From Astragalus membranaceus (lineage: Eukaryota > Streptophyta > Magnoliopsida > Fabales > Fabaceae): 64,000 nt of DNA. The stretch lies in NCBI GenBank assembly GCA_039519185.1, contig CM076848.1, positions 189,470,628-189,534,627 on the forward strand, in the 5' to 3' direction. Position 1 is the stretch's first letter, and each line of letters opens with the position of its first letter. Positions 9,833 through 20,581 of this stretch are shown in pieces. The notes under the pieces were generated by a model, which ran no database searches, was not told the origin of the DNA, and saw nothing but the letters and a program-made list of their open reading frames with translations. Both the position numbers and the translations under genes were made by a program.

Positions 9833-11751
9833 ATGCTAATGGTAACCACTGCTGAAGATGGAACAATTACTGACATTTGGTACATGGATACGGGTTGCTC
9901 CAACCATATGACCAACAATAAGGATTGGCTGATAAATTTTGACCTTAGGAAGAAGACAAAGGTCAAGATGATTGATGAAAGAACACTACCTGCAGAAGGT
10001 ATGGGGGATCTGCTGGTTGTGAGAGAGGATGGTAAAACAATGATGGTAGAAAATGTGTGGTATGTTCCTAGCATCAAATACAATCTCATGAGTGTAGGTC
10101 AGCTTCTAGAGAAAGGTTTCTTTGTTGTCATGGAAGATGGTAAGCTGGAACTGTTTGATCAACAGAAGAAGATGGTGTTGAATTCTGTTCTAAGCAAGAA
10201 CAAGACATTCAAGGTCAGTATTCAAGCAACTGAGACACATTGTCTCAGTGCTACTGATGCAGATAGTGAAAGCCTGTTGTGGCACAAAAGGCTAGGACAC
10301 CTGAACTTCAAAAGTTTAGGACAGTTGAATACTAAGGAGCTAGTGCTAGGAATCCCTAAGACAGTGAAGCCAGAGAAAGCTTGTGGTGTCTGCTTAAAGA
10401 GCAAGCAGTCAAGACTGCCATTCACTGCTGAACTGCCACCTAGAGCAACTCATGCACTAGGAGTGGTGTATTCTGATGTTTGTGGGCCATTAGAGGTGCC
10501 CTCTCTTGGTGGAAATAGATACTTTGTATCCTTTGTTGATGAGTATACAAGAATGTTATGGATTTCACTAATAAAGTTCAAACATGAGGTGTTCTCAGAG
10601 TTTAGGAAATTCAAAGTGAAAGCTGAAAAACAGTGTGGACAGCAACTAAAGATCATTAGAACAGATGGTGGAGGAGAGTTTAATTCAAGAGAATTTAGAG
10701 AATTCTGTGATGAGCAGGGAATTGAGCATGAGGTGACAGCCCCCTACACTCCTCAACACAATGGCCTTGCTGAAAGGAGAAACAGGACCTTGCTTGACAT
10801 GGCAAGGAGTATGTTGAAGGAGAAGAATTTACCTCACACACTAGGGGGAGAAGCTGTTGCTACAGCAGCTTACATATTGAACAGATGTCCTACAAAGAAA
10901 CTGAAAGACGAGGTTCCACTTGAGAAATGGACTGGCAAGAAGCAGAGTGTTAGCCACTTGAAGGTGTTTGGATCATTGTGCTTCAAACACATACCAGATG
11001 CTACAAGGAGAAAGCTTGATGACAAAAGCAAGATTATGATACTTGTAGGGTATCACTCAACTGGGGCTTACAAACTCTACTGTCCTGAGACAAATAAGAT
11101 AGAAATCAGTAGAGATGTCTTAGTAAAGGAGACTGAAGAGTGGGATTGGAACAAGGCACAACCTTCAATTTCTAGTGCAGTAAATACACTAGGAACTGAC
11201 ATTAATGAAGAAACTGACACAGAGGAGAATGGAGCACTTCCCGTGAATGAGGAATAGCTAGATGAGAGTGAATCAGATGCTGAAGAAGAGCATGAACCAG
11301 TGCATGCTCAGAGGCCTCAGAGGAAGACGCAGTTGCCAAGAAGATTAGCTGATTATGACTTAACTCCAGACACTGAAGTTGACAGTGAAGGAGAAATTGT
11401 GCAATGTGCTATGCTGGTAGATGCTGAACCAGTAAGCATAGAATAAGCCATGAAAGATAATGTGTGGAAGAAAGCAATGGAAGAAGAGCTTGATGCAATT
11501 GAGAGAAATAAGACTTGGAAATTGACTGTGCTGCCCAAGGATAAAAATGCCATCAGTGTGAGATGGATCTTCAAGGTGAAACTGAATCCAAATGGAACAA
11601 TTGCCAAGCATAAAGCAAGGTTAGTAGCTAGAGGCTTCTTGCAAAAACCGGGCTTGGACTATTTTTAAGTATTTGCACCCGTAGCAAGACATGAGACAAT
11701 AAGGCTAGTGATTGCAATAGCTGCTAGTAGGAAGTGGCCCCTGCTACACTT
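9833..11751 (+). pseudogene. Copia 1 pol, 5' part (protease, integrase, start of reverse transcriptase)
   Basis: An open frame from 9833 to 11257 carries the aspartic protease motif DTGCSNHM (near 9888), the GAG-pre-integrase block WHKRLGHLNF (near 10280), and the integrase core with YSDVCGP, RTDGGGEF and the downstream Glu-bearing TPQHNGLAERRN. A stop at 11255-11257 and others at 11443-11445 and 11666-11668 break the link and the start of reverse transcriptase (VRWIFKVKLN, KHKARLVARGF). The coding sequence is cut at 11751 by the inserted CACTA element. 11421-11751 is duplicated at 17099-17429. Confidence 0.93.
11421..11751 (+). repeat. 331-bp direct duplication, left copy
   Basis: Matches 17099-17429 base for base except one substitution near 11604 versus 17282. 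Both copies share the same in-frame stop, so the stop predates the duplication. The pair brackets the CACTA-2 insertion. Confidence 0.95.
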
Positions 11752-12130
11752 TGACCCTACGGCAACGCTCGAAAACCGTTGCGCAAAGCAGAAAAACCGT
11801 TGCCTTATCCTTTGGCAACGGTTTTAAAACCGTTGTTTCTACGAGCGTTGCCTAAACTAAAGGCAACGGTTTTTGGTGCCCAAAGGCAACACATACCATA
11901 AACTGTTGCCATTGATAAAGAAAACGCAACGGTTTTATTTTCCATGCTATGGCAACGGTCAATAACTGTTGCCATTTATGACAACACTTAGAAACCGTTG
12001 CCATTAAGGGCAACACGTGAAAACCGTTGCCATAAAGGGCAACACGTGAAAACCGTTGCCATAAAGGGCAACACCTGAAAACCGTTGCCAGATATGGCAA
12101 CACTGGAAAACCGTTGCTTAATATATTATA
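11752..12130. repeat. CACTA-2 left subterminal repeat region
   Basis: At least a dozen GGCAACGGTTTT / AAAACCGTTGCC motifs in both orientations, including three near-identical tandem units around 12000-12080. 12131-12439 is AT-rich with residual motifs and no gene. Confidence 0.9.
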
Positions 12131-12439
12131 GAATACGCTCAAAAACCATTTTCCTTGATAGAATAACCGTTGCAGTCATTAGCAACACAAAAAACCATTG
12201 CTATTAGTGACAACCACAAAAAAAAAAGCATTGGTATCAATAGCATCACATAATAAACTTCTTAATTCTAATCATTCAAAGGAAACATCAATGTTGAACC
12301 TATAATTATTTTCAGTTTAAGACACTCATCCAAACTCTATTTTGTTATGCACAATGTAAAACTGAAAATGGATCCTTCATATAATATGAAGATTAGTTCA
12401 AATAATCATAAAATATACAAAGTATTTATGGAATCTGCA

Positions 12440-12649
12440 TTAGCATGCATTGGAGATTGAAATTCCCCCAGAATGTGATGACCTTTTCGTCCTTGGATGC
12501 TTAGGAGAAGCTGCATAATAATCTCCAGAACTGCTTGTTGAATACATCGATGATGATGGTAATCCATGAATTTTAGGCAAACCAGTTGAACCAGGTAAAC
12601 TATATCCTCTTTCAACTGTTTCAGCGTCCAGAGGCAGCTCCTCCAAGTC
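12440..12649 (-). pseudogene. Unidentified coding-like terminal exon in CACTA-2
   Basis: On the minus strand an AG acceptor (…GGTAG) at 12650 opens a 69-codon frame. It begins DLEELPLDAETVERGY, has a Ser/Gly/Pro-rich middle (LPSSSMYSTSSSGDYY) and ends ISISNAC before TAA at 12442-12440. Composition and the clean splice acceptor suggest a real 3' exon from a cellular gene. I do not recognise the family. It may be a third captured gene, or a spliced continuation of the OPT fragment upstream, but it does not resemble an OPT C-terminus. Confidence 0.4.
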
Positions 12650-12984
12650 CTACCAGGATAAATACAGACATCAGACAGTGGCTATACTTTGTTACCACTA
12701 ATTGTGTTTTTAGGTAGAAAAGTTAGTTAAGACATTTCTAGTTAAAGTATTATGACATTCCACATATAATGACAATAAATTTGTTAAGACATTTCTAGTT
12801 AAAGTATTATGACATTCCACCTTAATTGCCTGCTGATAAGCTCGGAGGAGTTCTCAGCAGTGCTTTCTTTTAATGGCTATCTCGTCAGGCTCTCTCTTGG
12901 TGTTGTTTACCTGATATCCTCTTCTAACGAACAGTAATTAGAGAAACTAAAAGCTCTGAAAAATAGATTTCCAGTATACAGTTA

Positions 12985-14406
12985 CAGTTGGGACTTGCGT
13001 GGTCCAAGAAGCCCCCATATAACAGATGCATCATAGAAGACATTGTCCATTGGGCAAGTCCAATGGCTGTCTTCTGGCAACTTGGAAGTATCACAAAGGT
13101 CTGGGATCGTCCCCATCAACCACCATGCAGTTACTGTGTACACAAGTACTGATATGAATGTTCCTACCACCTACACATACAGTGCAGACATATTTAGTTT
13201 TTTTTATTTATGCATGACTGTTTTAGCAGATATCAGTGAATACAACACATTCGAGAAGGAAAAAAGGCTGAAAAACAGTTTTAAGTGGGTGAATGAGCTT
13301 TCATCATGTGTCATTTATATAGTTAATTTTTTAAGTGGATAATATACAGATTTATAACGAGTGAGGGATGATATTCATAACTGACCTGTGCCATAAACAT
13401 TGTTCTTGGTGGAATCTTCATATAGTGACCGAGTTTAAAGTCTGACAAAAATGTAAGTGCTTGACTCATGCTAATGTACCCATACACCTTAAAGCACATG
13501 TTAGCCACAGGGCGCTTTGGATACATGTAACCAATGATGTATTCTGTTATAATGTTTAAGCCCGGTACCTGTCAAAAAAGAGAGAGGTGAAATCTTAGGT
13601 AATTCTCCTTAGGTAGCACAAATTTAAAAATACCAAGCTCTGTAAGTGAAGTGTTAGGATACCTGATTTGTAGTGGCTGCTATTATACCGATTGGAAGGG
13701 TGAAAAAAATGGCAATAGCACAAGCTAGCAATACACCCCACCAAGGCAACTGAAGTGATTCATTGTAGTACTCGCAGACAAAGATAATAAGAGCTATGTT
13801 CAACACGAGAATGATGTGAAACCACCACATTGGGACTGACTTGTACCTCCTCATAAGTCTTGTGTGTATGTCAATTTTTTTACTGTCTCCAAAGGCCCTC
13901 TTACTTTGAATCCATATTTCCCTGCATAAATGCATTGTGCATATGTTAAGTGTAAATGAAATTATGATTTTACAAGACATCATATATTTTCCAAAAATCA
14001 AATTCGAAATATGATGGGGACTCTGGATATTTTCAAGTTTCATATAAAATTCAGAACAAAAACATCTCTACTTATTTGAACAAATTCAAACAGAAAATTT
14101 TGTTTTTGTTCTATAGGTATTGATAAGAAAATTTCATGTGGTTCTAGGATGTGAAGGTATGCCGATTCAATGCAAACTTCACTACAAGAAGAAGTACATT
14201 GAAATCCAGTTTAGAGAATAACAAGTTCCTGCAAGAATCTGACATGACATGTATAAGATCAATCACGTCTAAAATCATAAAACAGGATATTAATGATAAA
14301 ATAAGATGATTCAAGGAGTCACTACCTTCCATGAAAGAGCAGAACATGCATAATTGTAGCAGTAAGTGCCGCAAATCCAAGGCCATAAGTCATTGCAAAG
14401 AATGTG
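12985..14406 (-). pseudogene. Captured OPT-family oligopeptide transporter fragment (four exons)
   Basis: Four minus-strand exons have GT/AG introns: 14406-14326 (STFFAMTYGLGFAALTATI), 13921-13663 (contains YKSVPMWWFHIILVLNI and PWWGVLLACA), 13568-13386 (contains YGYISMSQALTFLSDFKLGH), and 13170 to about 12985 (contains TAWWLMGTIPDLCDT and WTCPMDNVFYDASVIWG). These are the hallmark middle and distal segments of plant oligopeptide transporters, multi-pass membrane proteins that import short peptides or metal chelates. The N-terminal half is absent and the last exon breaks off after GPR. Introns are retained, so the capture was from genomic DNA rather than mRNA. It is a fragment inside a transposon, not a working transporter. 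Confidence 0.88.
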
Positions 14407-14623
14407 CTGAGATGATACATCAGCTAATAATTAATGACGCTTTGGCTTCTTTTCTTTTTCCTAATTGTTTATTATCAATGTGTAATCATCAATACTAGAG
14501 ACATGAATGTATTAAAAAAAGATAGATATTGGGAAATTTTAGAATTTTAAACCATGACAAGGTAACCATAGAATCTAAAGAAATAAAATGGTGCAAATAG
14601 GATAATGGGAAATCTCATTAGGA

Positions 14624-16220
14624 GTAGTTGTCAAAAATACTCCCAGTCTTTTCATCTTCAACTATAATCTTCACAGAGTAGTTGTCAAAAATACCTTCCA
14701 TTTGAGGGTCTATAGGTTCTCCGGTGTTTTGGCTCAATCCCACAACATTCCCCCTGCATGCTCTCCCTGAAACAGCATTTAGCAAATATGAACAGCATTT
14801 AGCAAATATGAACACATATATAGTCACAAATGGGGTTTGAAGACAAATCTATAATAATAAATTTAAACGAAGCATACCGGCCGTAAGGGAAATAATCACA
14901 TCTTGAGTGTCAAGCCCAGAGTTTTCAGCAAGTTTCTTGGGCACCACAAGAAGTGCATCTGCAAAAGCCTCAACACCAAGTTGTGCACGCTGTTTCGAAG
15001 TTATTAAGATCAGTGTTGAAATATGCAACTGACAATTAAAGAACAATTAAAACATGGAACATGAGTCGCTCATATTACCCCTTTAACTGTTTTCTTAATT
15101 TCGTTCATCCGATGTTGTCTAGCAGCAACTTCAAATGCACCGGCCCCCTGAATATGGAAAATACACCTCATTTCTATCACAATCACCATAAATAAATGTG
15201 AGTTCTGAACTGGAGGATATATAAATTCTACAAAACACTACAGTCAAAAGAACTTTTTTTCCCCTCCCAATTAGATACCAGCATCCACTCAAACATTAGA
15301 GGAAAACAATATGCACCTTATCACAATAAAGTGGGATCAATGTTTCTGGTTCAAGTTATTATATAACTCTGTTAGTGACTTGCCAAAATATGCCAAATTC
15401 TACATCAATCTTTCCTCATTTTAATTTTTAAATCAGGAGAAATAGTTGTCTAAATCACTGTACAACAGCTAGGTCCAAATTTTCTTATTTAGCCATACAA
15501 AGAAAAGAGGAATTCCTATTTGATTCATTAAGTTTTGCAACATCTAATTAAATCCTTCCCAAAAACAGACCAAGTAATCTGTATTAAGGCTAAACCTTGT
15601 TGTCTGCATTTGAAAAACAGACATACTTTAGTTAGTTAATCAAGGAAATTAACACTAAATATAGAATGACTAAATAACTCGCACATGCATGTGACCACAG
15701 AAAGGAAAAAAATTACATTATGCAAGTATCAAAATAATTGATTTGTTGACTAAACGAAAAAACTTACCAAGACAATAGCTTCATCCTCGGGTATTCTTTA
15801 CTGCCCTCAAACCATCATGGACTGCATCTTTAATTTGAGCTATCGTGTGGTCATTAGGATCTGGATCATTTTGACAGCATTGCAGATTATCTCATCTTAA
15901 ATCCAACACCGACAATAATATGAAACAGACTTTTGCTGCAAAGATGTACAGCAAGCATCTTGCAAGAAAAATAATAAAGGATCTGCTTGAGAAATTAACT
16001 ATGGGTGCAAGGAAATGTACCTTTAATCAATATTGTGCAAGAAAATGGATTCTTAACGTTTTCCACAAATGTATATTTCTCTTCACCAAGGACGTGCTCA
16101 TATACCAACCCTGCCCAACCCAAACTTTCAGGAGTCAAATCATCTACAGAGTTTACTGCCTCGCCTCCACAGGCCAACACCAACCTTTCCATGTTTCTTC
16201 TCTTTGCTCTCCGAAGGATA
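14624..16220 (-). pseudogene. Captured CCT-zeta (TCP-1 subunit 6) chaperonin fragment (five exons)
   Basis: Minus-strand exons match the cytosolic chaperonin zeta subunit: 16220-16021 (RRAKRRNMERLVLACGGEAV, then the SLGWAGLVYEHVLGEEKYTF block), 15860-15768 (NDHTIAQIKDAVHDGL), 15147-15078 (GAGAFEVAARQH), 14989-14878 (QLGVEAFADALLVVPKKLAE) and 14766 to about 14624 (RGNVVGLSQNTGEPIDPQME). Visible donors and acceptors are GT/AG. Exon 2 carries a small deletion that shifts the frame after AVKN, and the last exon contains a 19-bp repeat that duplicates the FDNYS codons. It lies upstream, in the same orientation, of the OPT fragment, so a read-through transcript would join the two. The N-terminal half and C-terminus of the subunit are missing. 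Confidence 0.9.
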
Positions 16221-16239
16221 ATGGGAAATCTCATTAGGA

Positions 16240-16822
16240 CCTTGATGCTATAACTACAATTGAAAAAAAATAAAAAGACAAGTAGCTCCAAAACGATGCA
16301 GTGAAACCCCCAAAACGATGAACAGTACAAAACAAGCCAATAACAAAATCGAACCAGGAGAGGGACGAACCAGAGAGAGGAAAACCAGGAGAGAGAGAGA
16401 GAGAGGGAAACGAACCTGAAGCTTGAAATCGTTGAAATCGTTATAGGGTTCGCGATTTATGGAGTGATAGCTTGAAATCGTTAGATGGTGGAAGCGATTT
16501 ATGATTTAGGGTTCACGATTTAGAGGGTGGAATGATTTGTGGCTTGGAGAAGGTGGAACGATTTCTGGTTTGGAGCAGAGAGAAGAGCGTTCTGAGAAGA
16601 AGAGGGTTTGATGCACTGAAAGGAAGGGTGCGTTCTGCGTGAATGCGTGAATGATTTCAGGGGAAAGGAGAAAGGAGAAAGGGCTGCGTATGCGAAGGAG
16701 AAAAGGCTGAGTGGTTCTGCGTTTTAGGGATTTGCTATCTGCGTGGGTTTTTTTTTGATGAATTGCGTATGCGGCGTGGTTAGAGAAAGGGATTTGCTAT
16801 TTTTTTATATTTTAATAATTTT
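16240..16822. other. GA-rich non-coding segment of CACTA-2
   Basis: GAGAGA tract near 16390-16410 and repeats of CTTGAAATCGTT and GATTTATG...TTCGCGATTT. It resembles a 5' leader region (possibly of a captured gene), but no ORF or domain is identifiable. Confidence 0.4.
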
Positions 16823-17097
16823 CACTACGGCAACGTTTTCAAACCGTTGCATAAAGCTTAAACAAACAACCGTTGCCGTAGAGCATATGGCAACGTTTAT
16901 GAACCGTTGCCTAATGATTAAACAAAAAAAGTTGCTGTAGACCATATGGCAACGATTTTGAACCGTTGCCAATAAAAATATTTAAAAAAAAATGATTCAG
17001 CAACGGGGTCAAAAAACCGTTGCCATTGATGTCTAAGGCAACGGTTTTTTTGGTGTTGCAATAATAGGCGTTGCCGTAGAGTCCAAATGTTGTAGTG
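16823..17097. repeat. CACTA-2 right subterminal region and terminus
   Basis: Begins CACTACGGCAACG and ends ...CAAATGTTGTAGTG, with repeated AACCGTTGCC motifs. Because both ends start with CACTA in opposite orientation, a small internal CACTA-type MITE is an alternative reading. Confidence 0.8.
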
Positions 17098-17098
17098 C

Positions 17099-17548
17099 AT
17101 GCTGAACCAGTAAGCATAGAATAAGCCATGAAAGATAATGTGTGGAAGAAAGCAATGGAAGAAGAGCTTGATGCAATTGAGAGAAATAAGACTTGGAAAT
17201 TGACTGTGCTGCCCAAGGATAAAAATGCCATCAGTGTGAGATGGATCTTCAAGGTGAAACTGAATCCAAATGGAACAATTTCCAAGCATAAAGCAAGGTT
17301 AGTAGCTAGAGGCTTCTTGCAAAAACCGGGCTTGGACTATTTTTAAGTATTTGCACCCGTAGCAAGACATGAGACAATAAGGCTAGTGATTGCAATAGCT
17401 GCTAGTAGGAAGTGGCCCCTGCTACACTTAGATATTAAATCTGCATTCTTGAATGGCCCTCTACAAGAGGAAGTCTATGTTACACAGCCCCCTGGATTTG
17501 AATTGAAGAGTATGGAGAACAAAGTGTATAAGTTGCACAAAGCCATGT
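17099..17548 (+). pseudogene. Copia 1 pol, middle part (reverse transcriptase)
   Basis: 17099-17429 repeats 11421-11751, then the frame continues into the reverse transcriptase motif LDIKSAFLNGPLQEEVYV and QPPGF. The sequence is cut at 17548 by a solo LTR. The inherited stop at 17344-17346 is in frame. Confidence 0.9.
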
Positions 17549-18918
17549 TGATAACCATCCTTTATGATGGTTATTACTTGCCTTTTTAGCTTGAATTTTA
17601 GTAAGTTAATAAACTTGTTGTGTCAATTAGGATGTAATTATGTGTGTAGGGTAGAAATAATGGTGCAGGAATGATTTGGTTTAATTTGGGTATTTTGATG
17701 CCCTTAGTGCATTTAATTGTATTCAGTGTCAGTGCTGCAGCAACAGGTGCGAGCGCATCAGTGAAATTGCGAAAGATGAGAGAGAAAGCTCAAGGAGAAT
17801 GCGGAAAACACGGAAGTTAAGGCAAGGACAGGTGTCAGAGCTGTATGGCACGGAAAGATATTTCCTATTGAGGAATTCCCATGATTGCCCTCGATCCTAG
17901 GACGCATTTCCTTAAAGGGCCCTCATTCTAGGGTTGCGTGCAAGGGGACACTATATAAGGACATTTCTCCTTCTTCATATGGATGCTCTGCCGTCACAGG
18001 GAAGTATAGAGATAGCTCCTCATAGCTCACCATTGTTACCCACAAGCTTCATTGCTGAGACCATTGCGACAGCATTACTTGGAATTACATTTCTCTTGGA
18101 GGATTTTACTAGAAGAGCTGGAGCAGATCTCCATTACTACTACTGGAGCCCCTTCACTGTTTCATCTTGATAGTATCATTTCTTCCCTTGGAATTTGTAA
18201 TATGACTTCTACTCCTTTGTTTAAGTTGTTTTCCATGTTTTGTAAGCTCAATATGAGCTAATTTCTCATAGTTGAGATGCTGGATCTGAAGTAACTAGAT
18301 TTTTTATGCTATTTATGAAGTATATTTAATGTTGTGCATTTTACCTTGTGCGTGATAATATTTCCATTTTAGAGTAGGATTGGCCGTCTATTCTAAATAG
18401 CATTTATAAATTCAGAGATGGTTTATAAATTAATCTCACAAGGTAATATGGGTAGTGGGCATTAATGAGAGATCTTGATGTTCCATGCTTAGCCCTAGAG
18501 ATAGGAAGGCATAGCCCATAAGGTGATCACTGCCGGTGCTCAAGCAGCCTAGGAGGTACTTCTTTAGGGTTTAGAGATAAATTCTTGCAAGGAAAACCTA
18601 GTGTAAAGTATTCGAGAGAATAACGTCATATTGCTGCAGCATCTAATGCTGCAGCATTGAATATACCCTTAATAGCATATTAATGAAGTTACTGAAGTGA
18701 ATGCATCTCAGCTTGTTCTCATCACTGATTCTTAATTACTATTTCCATTTATTATTACTGTTTATGTTACCCAAAATTTGTGTGTCATTTCCTTTATTCA
18801 CTAATTTGTTAGCAAAGTTAAACTCTTGTATTTAACTAAATTCCTCGTGGGAACGATCTCATTTACCCTTTATTACTTGTTAAGACAGTGTATACTTGCA
18901 CTAAGTTTTCACACAACA
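17549..18918 (+). mobile_element. 1370-bp solo LTR, probably Ty3/gypsy
   Basis: Begins TGATAACC and ends ACACAACA, with a perfect 5-bp target duplication CATGT (17544-17548, 18919-18923). Removing it and one CATGT restores the reverse transcriptase frame at AMYGLK. It contains a TATA-like CTATATAAGG near 17951 and, near its end, CGTGGGAACGATCTC, reminiscent of Tat/Athila-type LTRs. Orientation and lineage are inferred. Confidence 0.9.
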
Positions 18919-20046
18919 CATGTACGGGCTGAAGCGGGCCCCAAGGGCCTGGAACCTGAAGATTAATTCTTTTTTTTTTGCAACAAGGATTCACCAAGTG
19001 TGAAACTGAATATGGAGTGTATGTGAAATACACCAAGGATGGAAATGCAATTTTAGTGTGCCTCTATGTTGATGATATGCTGTTGACAGGAAGTTCCACA
19101 GCTGAAATCAGTATTCTGAAGCAAGCTTTGATGGATAAGTTTGAAATAACTGACCTAGGGAAGGCAACCTACTTCCTTGGGATGGAACTACTGTACAACA
19201 GTAAGGGAATTGTGCTTCACCAATTCAAGTATGCAATTGAAGTGTTGAAGAGATTTGACATGTTTGAATGCAAGCCTGCATCAACACCTGCTGAGGTAAA
19301 TCAGAAGCTGGATACTGATACTGATGGAGAAGATATGGATGAGACAATGTTCAAACAATTAGTGGGATCCCCGAGGTATTTGTGTAATACTAGGCCTGAT
19401 ATATGCTTTGCTGTGGGAGTGGTGAGTAGGTTTATGAGCAAGCCAAAGGTGTCACACTATCAAGCAGCAACAAGAATTCTGAAGTATGTCAAAGGAACAC
19501 TGAGATTGGGACTCTGCTTTCCTGCTGACAGCACTGAAGAGACTGATAAACTACTGTGCTATTCTGATGCGGATTGGTGTGGAGATAGGATTGATCGGAG
19601 GAGTACCACTAGATACTTCTTCTTCATGTTTAAGGGAGCACCAATCTCATGGTGCTCCAAGAAGCAACAAGTTGTTGCAACAAGTTGTTGCACTGTCCTC
19701 GTGTGAGGCAGAATATATAGCCGGTGCTGTGACAGCATGCTAAGCTATTTGGTTGGTGAATTTTCTTAAGGAGCTGAAGATTGATATTGAGAAACCTGTG
19801 AAGCTAATGATTGATAACAAATTTGCTATAAGTTTGGCCAAGAACCCTGTGTTGCATGGGAGAAGCAAACACATTGACACTAAGTATCATTTTCTGAGAA
19901 ATCAAGTGCAGAGTGGCCTGATTGAAGTTGTCCATTGCAGAACCCAACTCCAACTTGCTGACATACTGACCAAGTCAGTGAAGACAGATCAGTTTGTAAA
20001 ACTGAGAGGGGATCTAGGAGTTGTCATGTTTGAGACCTTGAATTAA
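18919..20046 (+). pseudogene. Copia 1 pol, 3' part (reverse transcriptase and RNase H)
   Basis: Resumes at MYGLKRAPRAWN, with a 1-base frameshift in the T-run near 18971-18979. The catalytic CLYVDDMLLTG follows near 19053. The frame then runs through RPDICFAVGVVSRFM and the RNase H start (CYSDADWCGD). A 13-bp tandem duplication (19667-19679, 19680-19692) shifts the frame, a TAA lies at 19741-19743, and the RNase H end (LAKNPVLHGRSKHIDTKYHF) is open to 20046. Confidence 0.93.
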
Positions 20047-20053
20047 GGGAGCA

Positions 20054-20352
20054 TGTTGTCATTAATTCAAGGTTATATTAGTCATTTTACTGCTTTCATT
20101 TACCATTTTACTGATGTAAGTCTACTAGTTTCACTGTAATTTCAATTTGCATTTACTTAGCATTTGAGAGCAATTACATTAAGTGTGCTCAACATTTGTA
20201 ATAGATATACACACTGTTTCATTTTCATCAATAACAGAATTCAGTTACTGTAGAGCTGATTCCAATTCGCATATCACCTTCTTCTTCTTCTCTCTCTGGT
20301 TCTCTGCATTTGTGAACAACTGTGCCAATGGAATTCACATTGAACTCCAACA
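20054..20352 (+). repeat. Copia 1 3' LTR
   Basis: Identical in length to the 5' LTR with seven substitutions. It is preceded by a purine-rich TTAAGGGAGCA, the likely polypurine tract. Confidence 0.95.
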
Positions 20353-20423
20353 GTTAGCACATTTACATTTTTAGACATCACCAAATTTTGCCATTTCTCA
20401 CAATTTAGGGGGAAAATAGACAA

Positions 20424-20533
20424 TTCACCACATAAGGACATAGCGTTACTGTACCACTACAGTGCGCTACAGTACCACTTCACCACATAAGGACATAGCG
20501 TTACAGCACCACTACAGTGCGTTACAGTACACT
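20424..20533 (+). repeat. 55-bp tandem duplication followed by CTACAGTAC repeats
   Basis: TTCACCACATAAGGACATAG recurs with period 55 (20424 and 20479). Both copies end in CTACAGTRC-like repeats that run on to about 20550. Confidence 0.85.
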
Positions 20534-20581
20534 ACAGTACGATACAGTGTCAATATTTTTGTAAAAACAATTAGTCACTAT

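Larger units (their letters stand above)
11752..17098. mobile_element. Gene-carrying non-autonomous CACTA-like element (CACTA-2)
   Basis: The right end reads ...GGACTCAACATTT-type in reverse; as reverse complement it is CACTACAACATTTGGACT followed by CTACGGCAACG. The left end has the matching inner part, TTTGACCCTACGGCAACG, but lacks the outermost bases. Both ends carry many AACCGTTGCC/GGCAACGGTT subterminal repeats. No transposase is present. The interior holds exon-intron fragments of two cellular genes on the minus strand. It sits inside Copia 1 pol. Classification as CACTA rests on the terminus and subterminal organisation; the 3-bp target duplication cannot be confirmed because of the 331-bp duplication. 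Confidence 0.8.
8380..20352 (+). mobile_element. Ty1/copia LTR retrotransposon (Copia 1), nested and inactive
   Basis: Two 299-bp LTRs (8380-8678, 20054-20352; TG...CA ends) are flanked by a perfect 5-bp target duplication GTTAG (8375-8379, 20353-20357). Between them lie gag, protease, integrase, reverse transcriptase and RNase H in copia order. The LTRs differ at 7 of 299 positions by eye. With the two later insertions and the 331-bp duplication removed, the element is about 4.9 kb. All ORFs carry stops or frameshifts. Confidence 0.95.

Noticed and set aside
11360..11611. Minus-strand ORFs repeated at 16918-17289
   Set aside because: Antisense shadows of the duplicated copia reverse transcriptase segment.
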